Of a stretch of DNA of 64,000 bases, positions 25,732 to 33,420 are shown one piece after another (position 1 is the stretch's first letter; each line of letters opens with the position of its first letter). A model generated the notes under the pieces. The model did no database searches and was not told where the DNA came from. It worked only from the letters and a program-made list of their open reading frames with translations. The DNA is from Shimia ponticola (GTDB lineage: Bacteria; Pseudomonadota; Alphaproteobacteria; Rhodobacterales; Rhodobacteraceae): the NCBI RefSeq assembly GCF_007995215.1, contig NZ_VCDK01000007.1, positions 27,482 through 91,481 of the forward strand, read 5' to 3'. Position numbers and translations under genes: made by a program.

Positions 25732-25747
25732 CAATATTATAATATTG
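25732..25747. promoter_or_regulatory. AT palindrome, site 2 (perfect 16-mer)
   Basis: CAATATTATAATATTG is a perfect 16-bp palindrome, 52 bp before the ssb-like gene, and contains TATAAT. It matches the sites at 17158, 30523 and 56356. Confidence 0.65.
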
Positions 25748-25799
25748 TTTAGAAAGCGAATACTCACTCGGGGCAGCCAGTCCCTCACAGGAGACAGTC

Positions 25800-26147
25800 A
25801 TGCGCACATTTGCGGAATTTCAGATTCTCGGCCGGGTCGGCAAGGTCAAGGAAGTTGGCAAGACCGTGCGGATCACGATCGCTGCCGAATACGGGCGCAA
25901 GGATGATCGGGGCGATTTCCAGGCCAATCCCTACTGGAATGAGGTGACGATCTTCAATCCCAACGTGATGAAATGGGCGCTCGAGAATGTCGCTCCCGGT
26001 GATCTGGTGAATGCCCGTGGGACACTTCGTCAGTCGCAATGGGAAAACCAGGATGGCGGAACCGAATACGGTGTGACCATGGCCGCCGAGGACTTCGACA
26101 ATCTCACGCTTGCAGTGAAGAAGTCGATGGAACGCGCCGCTGCGTAG
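25800..26147 (+). CDS. SSB-like single-stranded DNA-binding protein
   Basis: A 115-residue OB-fold protein of the single-strand-binding type (FAEFQILGRVGKVKEVGKTVR, later NPYWNEVTIF and VAPGDLVNARGTLRQSQWE). It lacks the acidic DDDIPF-type tail of chromosomal SSB and is shorter than the usual ~150-180 residues, as in several plasmid-encoded versions. AGGAGA precedes the ATG. Plasmid SSBs protect the incoming strand during transfer, which fits its position on the leading side of the proposed oriT and its palindrome-controlled promoter. Confidence 0.82.
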   Translation: MRTFAEFQILGRVGKVKEVGKTVRITIAAEYGRKDDRGDFQANPYWNEVTIFNPNVMKWALENVAPGDLVNARGTLRQSQWENQDGGTEYGVTMAAEDFDNLTLAVKKSMERAAA

Positions 26148-26169
26148 ACGTCATGTGGGCGCCTGTCCT

Positions 26170-26183
26170 ACAACAAATGTTGT
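26170..26183. promoter_or_regulatory. Operator-like palindrome before parD
   Basis: ACAACA-aa-TGTTGT, six-base arms with a two-base spacer, lies 31 bp before the ParD-type antitoxin gene. Its form fits autoregulation by a ribbon-helix-helix antitoxin. Confidence 0.5.
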
Positions 26184-26214
26184 TTTGTGGGTCAGGAGGG
26201 TCTATGTTGAGCCC

Positions 26215-26481
26215 ATGCCACGTCTCTCAATCGACATCACCCCGGAAGAGCATCAGAAGCTCAAAGCCATTGCAGCGCTCAAAGGTCAGAGCATCAAGGA
26301 CTATGTCCTGGCGCGTACCCTTGACGATGCGCCAGCCTTGGAGGGAATGACCGAAGGCGAAGCCTTCGAAGCGCTGGCAAATTTTCTTCAGCCGCGGATT
26401 GAGCAGGCGCGCAGGGGTGAGCTCTCTGACAAGTCCATTGATGACATCAAGCGCGAGGCGCGGGCGCAGGCCGGGCAGTAG
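26215..26481 (+). CDS. ParD-type antitoxin
   Basis: An 88-residue protein starting MPRLSIDITPEEHQKLKAIA, the beginning of a ribbon-helix-helix DNA-binding domain, with a charged C-terminal half for toxin binding. AGGAGGG lies about 15 bases before this ATG, a long spacing, so the exact start is a little uncertain. The toxin gene follows six bases after the stop. Confidence 0.83.
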   Translation: MPRLSIDITPEEHQKLKAIAALKGQSIKDYVLARTLDDAPALEGMTEGEAFEALANFLQPRIEQARRGELSDKSIDDIKREARAQAGQ

Positions 26482-26487
26482 TTCCGG

Positions 26488-26787
26488 ATGGCACACTACG
26501 ATCTCACGCGCGCCGCGGAAGAGGATCTCCGAGGTATCTGGCACTACACGCACGAGACATGGGGCGCGGCACAAGCCGACACATATCTCGACCGGATCAA
26601 ACGGTGTTGTGAAGCAATTGCTGCAGGGCGGGCGCTCTCCAAGTCTTTCCAAGAGTTGCCGTCGGACCTGCACATCCATCGATGTGAACACCACTACATT
26701 GCTTGGATTGCGGGCGACCGTCCCGTCGTTATCGCCGTTCTGCACGAACGAATGGATTTTGTGCGCCGCCTCAAATCGCGTTTGTAA
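26488..26787 (+). CDS. ParE-type toxin
   Basis: A 99-residue ParE/RelE-superfamily toxin: YDLTRAAEEDLRGIWHYT at the N-terminus, then ELPSDLHIHRCEHHYIAWI and a C-terminal VIAVLHERMDFVRRLKSRL. ParE toxins poison gyrase, RelE toxins cleave mRNA; this sequence is closer in pattern to ParE (FRRLKxRL end), but the target is inferred. It pairs with the upstream antitoxin. Confidence 0.87.
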   Translation: MAHYDLTRAAEEDLRGIWHYTHETWGAAQADTYLDRIKRCCEAIAAGRALSKSFQELPSDLHIHRCEHHYIAWIAGDRPVVIAVLHERMDFVRRLKSRL

Positions 26788-26854
26788 GACTGATTTACAG
26801 CCCAACTGTGGGACCGAAGATTCTCTTCGAATCCTTTAAGTGAAAACAGTTTCA

Positions 26855-26877
26855 GGGGGAGGCGCGGCCTCCCCCTC
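26855..26877. terminator. Perfect 10-bp hairpin between parE and ardC
   Basis: AGGGGGAGGC (26855-26864) and GCCTCCCCCT (26868-26877) with a three-base loop. It is preceded by GTTTC; the same GTTTCAGGGGGA block opens the hairpin at 28400. It could be a terminator, or a structural element of the leading region active in single-stranded DNA. Confidence 0.5.
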
Positions 26878-27064
26878 GGACCAGACGCCAAAATGGGGTC
26901 TCCCCAACATCGGTCACGGCTCTGCCGCGCTGCGATGCCGGGCGATCCCCCTCCCCATTTTCGATCTGGTCTCGCCCCCTCCGCACTCGCCGTGAGCAGG
27001 TTTGCAGGACAGCCGCGACAGGCGCGGTGCCTGAAACCCGCATTCAGGATGAGGAGCGAGAGAC

Positions 27065-27973
27065 ATGGCCAAGATCGACATCAAACAGCATGTGACGGAC
27101 ACGATCATTTCCGAGATCGAGAAGGGAACGCCGCCGTGGCGGAAGCCGTGGACCGGGGACGCCACCGGTGCCGCCCTGCCCTTGCGTCATGATGGCACCG
27201 CCTATCGGGGGGTGAATGTCCTGATGCTCTGGGCCACGTCTCACATCAAAGGCTATGCGTCGGCCCGGTGGATGACATATCGACAGGCGCTTGCGCTCGG
27301 GGCGTGTGTGCGCAAAGGCGAGAAGGCCACGCGGTCGGTTTTCTATGGAACCTTCGAGAAAGAGATCGACGGCGAGAATGAGCCGCAAACCAGCCGCTAC
27401 GCCAAGTGCAACAACGTCTTTAACGCCGATCAGATCGAGGGCTTGCCCGAAGACTATTACGTCCGCCCTGCCCCGCCCCGTGATCTTGGCACCGAACCGG
27501 TGCCTGAGCTGGACGCCTTCTTTGCCGCCGCGGGCGCGACAGTTATCACGAGCGAGACACCGAAGGCCTACTATGCGCCGGGTCCGGACCATATTCACAT
27601 GCCCCCGATTGGCACTTTCTTCGATGCGAGCGGGTATTACGGGACTTTGGGACATGAGACCGTTCACTGGACCGGGAGTGTATCGCGGCTCGACCGGATC
27701 AAGCGTTTCGAAGACCGCGCCGGATATGCGTTCGAGGAACTGATCGCAGAGATCGGCGCGTGTTTTCTGGCTGTTCAACTGGGGGTCGCGCCCGCCTTCG
27801 ATCAAAGCGCCGCTTACATCGAAGGATGGTTGCAAGCGCTGAGATCGGACAAGGGGCTGATCTTCAAGGCCGCTGCAGAGGCGCAGAAAGCAGTGGATTT
27901 CATTAACGCGCGCGTTGAGGAGCAACAGCAGGCGGCTTCCCTCGCTCTTTCTGTCGCTTGCCATTGGAGGTGA
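27065..27973 (+). CDS. ardC: ArdC-type antirestriction protein
   Basis: A 302-residue ArdC family member. The N-terminal domain (residues ~8-120) carries IEKGTPPWRKPW and the RGVNVLMLW block of the ssDNA-binding DUF1738 domain. The C-terminal zincin-like domain has HETVH at 197-201 and a downstream EELIAEIGA glutamate. ArdC proteins bind single-stranded DNA and protect incoming plasmid DNA from restriction. Its presence on the leading side of oriT fits that role. Confidence 0.92.
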   Translation: MAKIDIKQHVTDTIISEIEKGTPPWRKPWTGDATGAALPLRHDGTAYRGVNVLMLWATSHIKGYASARWMTYRQALALGACVRKGEKATRSVFYGTFEKEIDGENEPQTSRYAKCNNVFNADQIEGLPEDYYVRPAPPRDLGTEPVPELDAFFAAAGATVITSETPKAYYAPGPDHIHMPPIGTFFDASGYYGTLGHETVHWTGSVSRLDRIKRFEDRAGYAFEELIAEIGACFLAVQLGVAPAFDQSAAYIEGWLQALRSDKGLIFKAAAEAQKAVDFINARVEEQQQAASLALSVACHWR

Positions 27974-28030
27974 CACGGCAGCGGGCAGCGCCGCCGCCCC
28001 CTACCCCGCCTGGCGCGTCGGGCGATGACC

Positions 28031-28213
28031 CTACACAAGTGGCAGCTCTTCCGGCGGTATGTCCTCGTATCGCACATCGAGTTTCGGACCGTCGCACCAC
28101 ATGGGCTCGAGGTCGCCAGTGTTCCATTCATAGAGCCAGCCAACATGTGCGCCGGTCTCTTGATCGATGATCTTCTTGATGGGCTGCGCTTCAGATCTTC
28201 TGCTGTCCTTCAT
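28031..28213 (-). CDS. Small conserved-type protein (paralogue of the one at 16606)
   Basis: A 60-residue protein whose core (KIIDQETGAHVGWLYEWNTG, then PMWCDGPK) matches the small protein at 16606. It ends with an acidic, proline-rich tail. No function is known. It runs opposite to ardC, 57 bases past its stop. Confidence 0.65.
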   Translation of the reverse strand: MKDSRRSEAQPIKKIIDQETGAHVGWLYEWNTGDLEPMWCDGPKLDVRYEDIPPEELPLV

Positions 28214-28399
28214 CGCTGTCTCTCAAGGTTGGCTGCACGCGCAGTGTTTTCCCTCCCCGCATCAGAAATCGTGACAGGGTAAGCTGCTGCTTACCCGCGA
28301 GTATGCGCGGAGCTTGAGAGGATGGGGGTGAAACCAAATCGACAAGAGTGGTGCGGGCGGAGGCGCAGCCGACAACACGGTCTTGTCTATTTTGTTTCA

Positions 28400-28428
28400 G
28401 GGGGAAGGAAGTCGAAACTCCTTCCCCC
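28400..28428. terminator. Long hairpin with GTTTCAGGGGGA block
   Basis: GGGGGAAGGAAGT pairs with ACTCCTTCCCCC (one bulged A) around CGAA; outer bases TTGTCT and AGACAA extend the pairing. It is a strong stem with A/T flanks on both sides, so it could terminate transcription from either direction, and resembles the hairpin at 26855. Confidence 0.55.
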
Positions 28429-28444
28429 TCAAGACAAAAATCGC

Positions 28445-28463
28445 GGCGCGGCGATGCCGCGCC
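28445..28463 (-). terminator. Rho-independent terminator of the virC operon
   Basis: On the minus strand GGCGCGGC-atc-GCCGCGCC starts one base after the virC2-like stop and is soon followed by a T-run (GCGATTTTTG). Perfect eight-base stem. Confidence 0.75.
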
Positions 28464-28464
28464 T

Positions 28465-29091
28465 TCAGGAATACTGCTTGCGGAGTTCCTTGATGAGGCT
28501 TGTAAGTTCCGACCAGAACACAGGTTCCAGTTGGCCCTGGATCACGGCTGCGTCCGAGCGCAGGCGGAGCGGGTCAGCCTGATCCCGCAGCTTGTCGAGA
28601 ACCTGGGCGTTGAGTGTTTTCATGGTCCGAAAGCTCATATTGCTTGGAAGACGCTCGGCGTCGTCCGGGGCCACGTATTTCGATTTGAGTTCGAACTTGT
28701 CGATCGCGCGCTTGCCGGCAAGGCGCACAACGTCGGAAGCCGGCAGACCGGCGGCTTCCAGAGCGTCCAATCCTGGGCCGTGGTCTTTTTTCGGGGCGGC
28801 GCGAACATGTACGGCACGGGTCTCGGGCTTCTTTGGTGCCCTTGGTTTGGCTGAAGGCTTCGTCTCGGACCTGGCCTTGGTTGCAGTGCTTGCTGGTTTG
28901 GCGACAGGCTTCGTGGTCGGGGCCTGTTTTTCTGCAGTAGGCGTTGGGTCCGTCGCGGGTGCAGGTGCAGGCTTCGCGTCCTGCACTGGGTCTGGTTTGG
29001 ATGCGGGTTCGGCGGGTTTCGGTTTGTCTCCGAACTGTTTGCTGTAGACCGGGTCGTCGCCGAGGAGTGAGGTGATTTTCTTGCGCGCCAT
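28465..29091 (-). CDS. VirC2-like partner of the ParA/VirC1-type ATPase
   Basis: A 208-residue protein with a Pro/Ala/Lys-rich, probably unstructured N-terminal half (residues ~20-95) and a folded C-terminal half (MSFRTMKTLNAQVLDKLRDQ). Its stop-start arrangement with the ATPase gene, its size and its layout (disordered N-terminus, small helical DNA-binding-type C-terminus) resemble Agrobacterium VirC2, a ribbon-helix-helix oriT/overdrive-binding protein. Sequence identity cannot be established by eye; a plasmid partition accessory protein is the alternative. Confidence 0.6.
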   Translation of the reverse strand: MARKKITSLLGDDPVYSKQFGDKPKPAEPASKPDPVQDAKPAPAPATDPTPTAEKQAPTTKPVAKPASTATKARSETKPSAKPRAPKKPETRAVHVRAAPKKDHGPGLDALEAAGLPASDVVRLAGKRAIDKFELKSKYVAPDDAERLPSNMSFRTMKTLNAQVLDKLRDQADPLRLRSDAAVIQGQLEPVFWSELTSLIKELRKQYS

Positions 29092-29825
29092 TATTCAGCC
29101 TCCAGCACCAATGAGAGGATTTCGCGCGCCTCATCGAGCGCCTCGTCGAAAAGGCGGGCATGGGTGCGCATGAGCGGGTTCGGGTCTTCGGTTCGCCATT
29201 TCGATATCTGGTGGAAGAGGCCCTCGCGATCGACATCGGCATGTTGTTTGCGATCCATGAAGAGCTCTTCAATGACCGGGAACTTTGCATTGGCTTCACG
29301 TGCCATGGCGCGCATGGCGTTCGAGGGATTCTTGTCGACGCGGGACAGCACGACAGTGAGTTTCGGGAGGACTGAGGGGTCTTCGGCGCGCTCAAAGAGG
29401 CCCTGATACCAATTGTAAGTGTCGGTAGCGATCCGCATGTCGGTGTCCGACAGCATCATCGGCAAGACGATGTGATCACTGTGGACGGCCAGTTCGTCGG
29501 CCCATTGGCCCCCTGCCCCCATCGTGTCGATGATTACGAAGTCGGCCGTGTCGTTTTCATAGGCGTCGTCGATGATCGCTTCGAGGTCGGAGGGACTTTC
29601 GATCCCGATGACCCGAAGGCCTGGGGCCGTCGATGCGACATCCGGGTTTTCCGTGGTGACGCTCTCCCACCAGCGGAAGAGCGCTTGCTGTGGGTCGGCA
29701 TCTATGGCGATGCACCGTTTTCCGTCAGCGATGATGGCGCTCATCAAGGCGCGCGCGAGTGCTGTCTTTCCCGCACCGCCTTTTCGCGTCATGATCGCGA
29801 TGACCTTCAACTGCTCGTTGGGCAT
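29091..29825 (-). CDS. ParA/MinD-family ATPase, VirC1-like
   Basis: A 244-residue deviant-Walker ATPase: RKGGAGKTALA (~residues 14-24), IAIDADPQQA, and FVIIDTMGAGG. It lacks the N-terminal helix-turn-helix of type Ia ParA, as do VirC1 and type Ib ParA proteins. VirC1 recruits the relaxosome to the cell pole; the location beside mobC and the relaxase, and the VirC2-like partner, favour that role over segregation. The repeat-rich gap upstream could be its binding region. The downstream gene begins at its stop. Confidence 0.78.
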   Translation of the reverse strand: MPNEQLKVIAIMTRKGGAGKTALARALMSAIIADGKRCIAIDADPQQALFRWWESVTTENPDVASTAPGLRVIGIESPSDLEAIIDDAYENDTADFVIIDTMGAGGQWADELAVHSDHIVLPMMLSDTDMRIATDTYNWYQGLFERAEDPSVLPKLTVVLSRVDKNPSNAMRAMAREANAKFPVIEELFMDRKQHADVDREGLFHQISKWRTEDPNPLMRTHARLFDEALDEAREILSLVLEAE

Positions 29826-30476
29826 GATCCTGCTTCCTCAAGGGTCTTCTTTATGATTTTGGATACGGTATATGCCAGAGAGGATGTTGCATCAAGGATA
29901 ACTGATGCGGCATGTTGCATTTGCCATAAATGATAGCTGATGTGGCATGACGCATGTCTGAAGCATGATGTGTGATATCGGATTTCCGATTTTGAATGGC
30001 CGACTTGGCGTTTCTGAGTGTGCATGTCCGATGTTGCAGCTCTGATATAGCATGTGTGATTTGCCATGAGCTGGAAAAGTGCGGGTTTTGGTGCTGTCCG
30101 GAGCATCGCACATGTCCTGGCAGACTGTTACGGGTCCATGTCACAATATTCGGCAAGAGATCGCCGCCGCCATTCGCGATATATGATTTGCCATAAATGA
30201 TAATTCATATGCGATAACACAGGTTGCATGTGCCATCGCTTTTGCCGAAATCCCGGCTCAAACCGGGGGTTCGATCTGATTGTTTCAGTTCAGGCGGCGC
30301 GTAGCGGGCGCCAGAGAGGGGCTACAGGTCGATAAAGACTCTCTGGTAGGGTAGGGGTGCCAAATCGGGCTAAAGGCGCTCAGCGCGCAATTTTATGAAA
30401 AGCGTTCTCCGGCCACGTGAGACTCTTGTGACAAAAGGAAGGAGCCCTCACGCTGACGCGTTCGGCGTGAAGCGGA
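29826..30476. other. Repeat-rich intergenic region between virC1-like gene and oriT
   Basis: No gene is supported over 650 bp. The first 380 bp are AT-richer than their surroundings and full of TGCCAT/ATGGCA-type words, with the repeats listed separately. It is a good candidate for a centromere-like or relaxosome-enhancer (overdrive-type) site. Confidence 0.6.
29884..30202 (+). repeat. Dispersed short repeats (ATTTGCCATAAATGATA and ATGTTGCA)
   Basis: The 17-mer ATTTGCCATAAATGATA occurs exactly at 29919-29935 and 30186-30202, with a partial copy ATTTGCCAT at 30059-30067. ATGTTGCA occurs at 29884, 29912 and 30031. The spacing is irregular, so this is not a CRISPR or a simple tandem array. Confidence 0.65.
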
Positions 30477-30576
30477 ATACAGGCCATCTTTTCGTCATTC
30501 GCCAAAGAGCGTGTATTGACTTCAATATTATAATATTAGACACTCCAGATGGCCTGTATGAGACTGGCAGGAAATA
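30477..30576 (-). other. Candidate origin of transfer (oriT)
   Basis: ATACAGGCCATCT (30477-30489) and AGATGGCCTGTAT (30547-30559) form a perfect 13-bp inverted repeat that encloses an AT palindrome. Six bases further, TGGCAGGAAATAGG begins at 30565; on the minus strand this reads CCTATTTCCTG-CC, close to the IncP nic region (CCTATCCTG-CC) and to T-DNA borders (TGGCAGGATATA). It lies directly upstream of mobC and a VirD2-type relaxase gene. The predicted cut is on the minus strand between 30568 and 30567. Confidence 0.7.
30523..30538. promoter_or_regulatory. AT palindrome, site 3, inside oriT
   Basis: CAATATTATAATATTA lies centrally between the oriT inverted-repeat arms and 55 bp before mobC. 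It is a one-base variant of the perfect 16-mer at 25732. A TTGACT hexamer at 30516 lies close by; the palindrome itself supplies TATAAT. Confidence 0.65.
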
Positions 30577-30593
30577 GGGAGTGTATTTGCAGT

Positions 30594-31169
30594 ATGGCGT
30601 CACGGCGCAGATTGACCCCCGAAGAGCGTCAGGAGATCGTTCGAGAACGCCTGAAAGGTCTGACGCACGCGGCACTGGCTGCAAAGTTCGGTGTCAGTGA
30701 ACGCACCGTTTATTACACGCTCCGGACTGAAAAAGACCGACGCCGGGACACGCGCGTTCGCACCAAACAGGTCAGTGTCACGCTCACGCCGGAGGAATTG
30801 CAAGGCTTTGACGAGGTGCTCACACGGCACGGAGTGTCCAGTCGGTCGGCGGGTGTTCGCCTTCTCATCCAGTCGGCAAACGGCGTCTTTCAACCCGACC
30901 AGCACCTCGCCGAGGAGCTCAAGTCGTTTCGCGCGGCGCTCAATCGCGTGGGCAACAACGTGACCCAGATTGCCAAGCGGCTGAATGAGGCGCGTGCCAA
31001 AGGGATCGCACCGGTCTTCGGGGACCCCAGCCTCACGCAGCTGCGGCTCCTGTCCGGGTTCGTTCTCGATTTCGCGGACCAGGTCGATGCGCTCGCCCGA
31101 CGGCGGGTGAGCCAAGTGACGCTTGAAGCCCACAGGGCACTGAAGGACTTCTCAGATGTCCCGGAGTGA
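30594..31169 (+). CDS. mobC: MobC-type relaxosome accessory protein with N-terminal HTH
   Basis: A 191-residue protein in two parts. Residues ~1-45 form a helix-turn-helix (RLTPEERQEIVRERLKG, AALAAKFGVSERTVYYTLR). The rest is a MobC domain with a ribbon-helix-helix start (KQVSVTLTPEELQGFDEVL) and the RAALNRVGNNVTQIAKRLNE signature. It should bind oriT and help the relaxase. The extra HTH is unusual and could recognise the adjacent oriT or the AT palindrome. The ATG at 30594 has no strong Shine-Dalgarno; an earlier in-frame ATG would lie inside oriT. Confidence 0.88.
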   Translation: MASRRRLTPEERQEIVRERLKGLTHAALAAKFGVSERTVYYTLRTEKDRRRDTRVRTKQVSVTLTPEELQGFDEVLTRHGVSSRSAGVRLLIQSANGVFQPDQHLAEELKSFRAALNRVGNNVTQIAKRLNEARAKGIAPVFGDPSLTQLRLLSGFVLDFADQVDALARRRVSQVTLEAHRALKDFSDVPE

Positions 31170-33420
31170 TGCCGTCACGCTCGTCTCCGGCGAAATCTTT
31201 CGCGAGGGTTGGAGCCGCATCAGGGGGTCGATGCAAGGTCTGGGGACACGGAGGGCGCAAATGGTGCGTGCGGCCTACGGGCACCGTGCCGCGGTCTTCA
31301 AACCGATCCGCACAGGCGGCACACACACCAAGGCCCAGCTCCAGAACCAGCTGACCTATCTGACAACAAAGTCTTCCCACATCGTCGACAGTCGCGGCGT
31401 CCATGATGGCAAGACGCGGCTCTCGGGGGAGGAAATCACTTCCGTGGTCGAGCGGTTCACGTCGCGGTGGGATGAGGGGTTCAATCCCAAGCTCGGGCAT
31501 ACCAGCCATCTCCTGATGTCGTTTCCACGCGGCACCAAGGCCACTCATGTGCGCGACATTGCCAGCGATGTCTGCGAGCGCTTCTTCCAGAACGAAGACC
31601 GCAATTTCGACTACCTGATCGCCGTCCATAAAGACCGTGACCATCCACATGCCCATGTAGTGATCAATCGCCGGTCGCAGGAAGGCGAGTTCTTCTATTT
31701 GGGGCGGGATCATCACTTCAACTACGACGCCTTTCGCCTGGCGATGGTTGAAGAGGCGGAGAAATACGGGGTTCGTCTCGAGGCGACCCGGCGCGTCGAC
31801 CGCGGTGAAACCCATTATCCGCCCCGCACCCGCGAGGTCTATGCCGCCAAAGAAGAGGGGCGTGTCGTTCGCCAGCGGGAACGGGTCGGAGAGGATCTTG
31901 ACCGCGCCCTCGGCGAGATCGCTGGAAACGCCCAGGTGTATCGATCCCTCGCGGCCGAGGCGTCGCCTGAAAATCGCGAAGACATAGAAGACGCCTTGCT
32001 GAAGGCTAGCGCGCTTCTCGCGCGGCAGGGCAAACTCCCGCAAACCGGAGATATCTATATGAGCCAGGACCAGAGTTTCGACGATCTGAACAGTCGCTTC
32101 GCCGATGAGATGAACCGCGTTGCCGCCCTGATCCGGGAGGCCCCCGAAGCCGACCGCCCGGCGTTACAAAAGCAGATGGTGGCGGCGCTGAGGCCGGTCG
32201 CGCATATGCAGCCGCTCGGATTGCGCTCAGGCACACTGATAGAGCGGCCAACAGAGACGGGCATCTATTCTGAGGCCAACATCAACGCGGGCCTGGTGGA
32301 GAAGCTGCGCGAGGGCCGGACCCGGGCGCAGATTGACACTGCCTTGCGCGGGACCGGGATTTCTTCGGAAACGGTCGTTGCACGCATCGAGCAAGGGGCC
32401 GATACGGCGGCCCTGGAACGGGAATGGTATGCCGACGATCTTCAGAAGATCGCGGAGGCGCAGGACCTCAATCTTGAGCGCCGCGAAGATCTGAAGGTCG
32501 CCGTCGACAAGCTCGACAAGGTGCATGTCGCCCTCGGGACAGGTCTGGAGCGTGCGGAAGTGCTGCGCCGTGATGGCGTCATCGAGGATACCCATGTTCC
32601 AGACATGCATTACGATGCAGAAAGCGTGGATGATGCAGCACGCGCGATCCGGCAAGGCATGCGCGGGCAGGGGCTGTCCGAGGGGGACATCGCCGAGCGC
32701 GCGGATGAAATCACCATCCGGGCCGAGGCCCGCCTCGAGATGGAGCAACGGGCCTATCTGCGGCGACATCCCGATCTGCCGGTACGGCCAAGCGATGTGA
32801 TCGATGCGCGCGATCCATTCAACATCCGCATCACTAACGAGGCACAAGCGGATCGCATCGACGCCGAGGTTGATCGCATCCTATCGCGGTCCGATGGGCC
32901 CTTGCAGATCGACGAGGCCGTCGCGAACGAGATGCGGGAACGCTATCCCGACATGCCAGAGCATCTGGCGCGCGGTCTCGGAGCAACTTATGCAGCTACA
33001 TTTGCCGCCAGGCGCGGCGAGGTCGCAACGGACGATCGAGACGCGCTCGCGGAAGCCACCCACAGGTTGCCGGACAACTCAGTCCTTGCGGGCGTCGTGG
33101 CCCATGAACGCATAGACAAGATCAATCCACCTCTTGCCGATGAAGAGGGCAGGGCGGCCTATCGCGCGGAAGTCGAGCGCCTTCTTGACGATGACAGGAT
33201 TGCCGCCTTGCGCGACGGCGATGCCGATGCGCTTGACGAGGTGATCGACAACCGGCTGGACCGGCTCTACGCCGCGAAAGCCTACCTGCAGTCGGATGAG
33301 GCGACCGCAAACAGTGACGCCGTGCGCGAGGTCGTCTCCGAGATCGCCGAAGAGGAATATGACGCGCAGCGCCTGAAGAGCCTGCAAAGCCACACCGAGA
33401 AAGGCCAGACCCATGGATAG
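31156..33420 (+). CDS. virD2: VirD2-type relaxase
   Basis: A 754-residue relaxase. The N-terminal nuclease domain shows a likely catalytic tyrosine Y68 (QLTYLT) and the metal-binding HKDRDHPHAHVVIN at 158-171 (HxDxxHxH type). The long C-terminal part (residues ~230-754) is charged, helical and without a recognised helicase or primase motif. It should cut the oriT strand and lead it through VirD4 into the virB channel. The ATG is 14 bases inside mobC. Confidence 0.9.
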   Translation: MSRSDAVTLVSGEIFREGWSRIRGSMQGLGTRRAQMVRAAYGHRAAVFKPIRTGGTHTKAQLQNQLTYLTTKSSHIVDSRGVHDGKTRLSGEEITSVVERFTSRWDEGFNPKLGHTSHLLMSFPRGTKATHVRDIASDVCERFFQNEDRNFDYLIAVHKDRDHPHAHVVINRRSQEGEFFYLGRDHHFNYDAFRLAMVEEAEKYGVRLEATRRVDRGETHYPPRTREVYAAKEEGRVVRQRERVGEDLDRALGEIAGNAQVYRSLAAEASPENREDIEDALLKASALLARQGKLPQTGDIYMSQDQSFDDLNSRFADEMNRVAALIREAPEADRPALQKQMVAALRPVAHMQPLGLRSGTLIERPTETGIYSEANINAGLVEKLREGRTRAQIDTALRGTGISSETVVARIEQGADTAALEREWYADDLQKIAEAQDLNLERREDLKVAVDKLDKVHVALGTGLERAEVLRRDGVIEDTHVPDMHYDAESVDDAARAIRQGMRGQGLSEGDIAERADEITIRAEARLEMEQRAYLRRHPDLPVRPSDVIDARDPFNIRITNEAQADRIDAEVDRILSRSDGPLQIDEAVANEMRERYPDMPEHLARGLGATYAATFAARRGEVATDDRDALAEATHRLPDNSVLAGVVAHERIDKINPPLADEEGRAAYRAEVERLLDDDRIAALRDGDADALDEVIDNRLDRLYAAKAYLQSDEATANSDAVREVVSEIAEEEYDAQRLKSLQSHTEKGQTHG

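Noticed and set aside
29821..29840. ATCCTGC, a nic-like heptamer at the start of the virC1-like gene
   Set aside because: Lacks an adjacent inverted repeat and overlaps a start codon; the site at 30565 has far better context.
29884..30240. CRISPR-like array
   Set aside because: Repeats are few, uneven in spacing and not separated by uniform spacers; no cas genes in the window.
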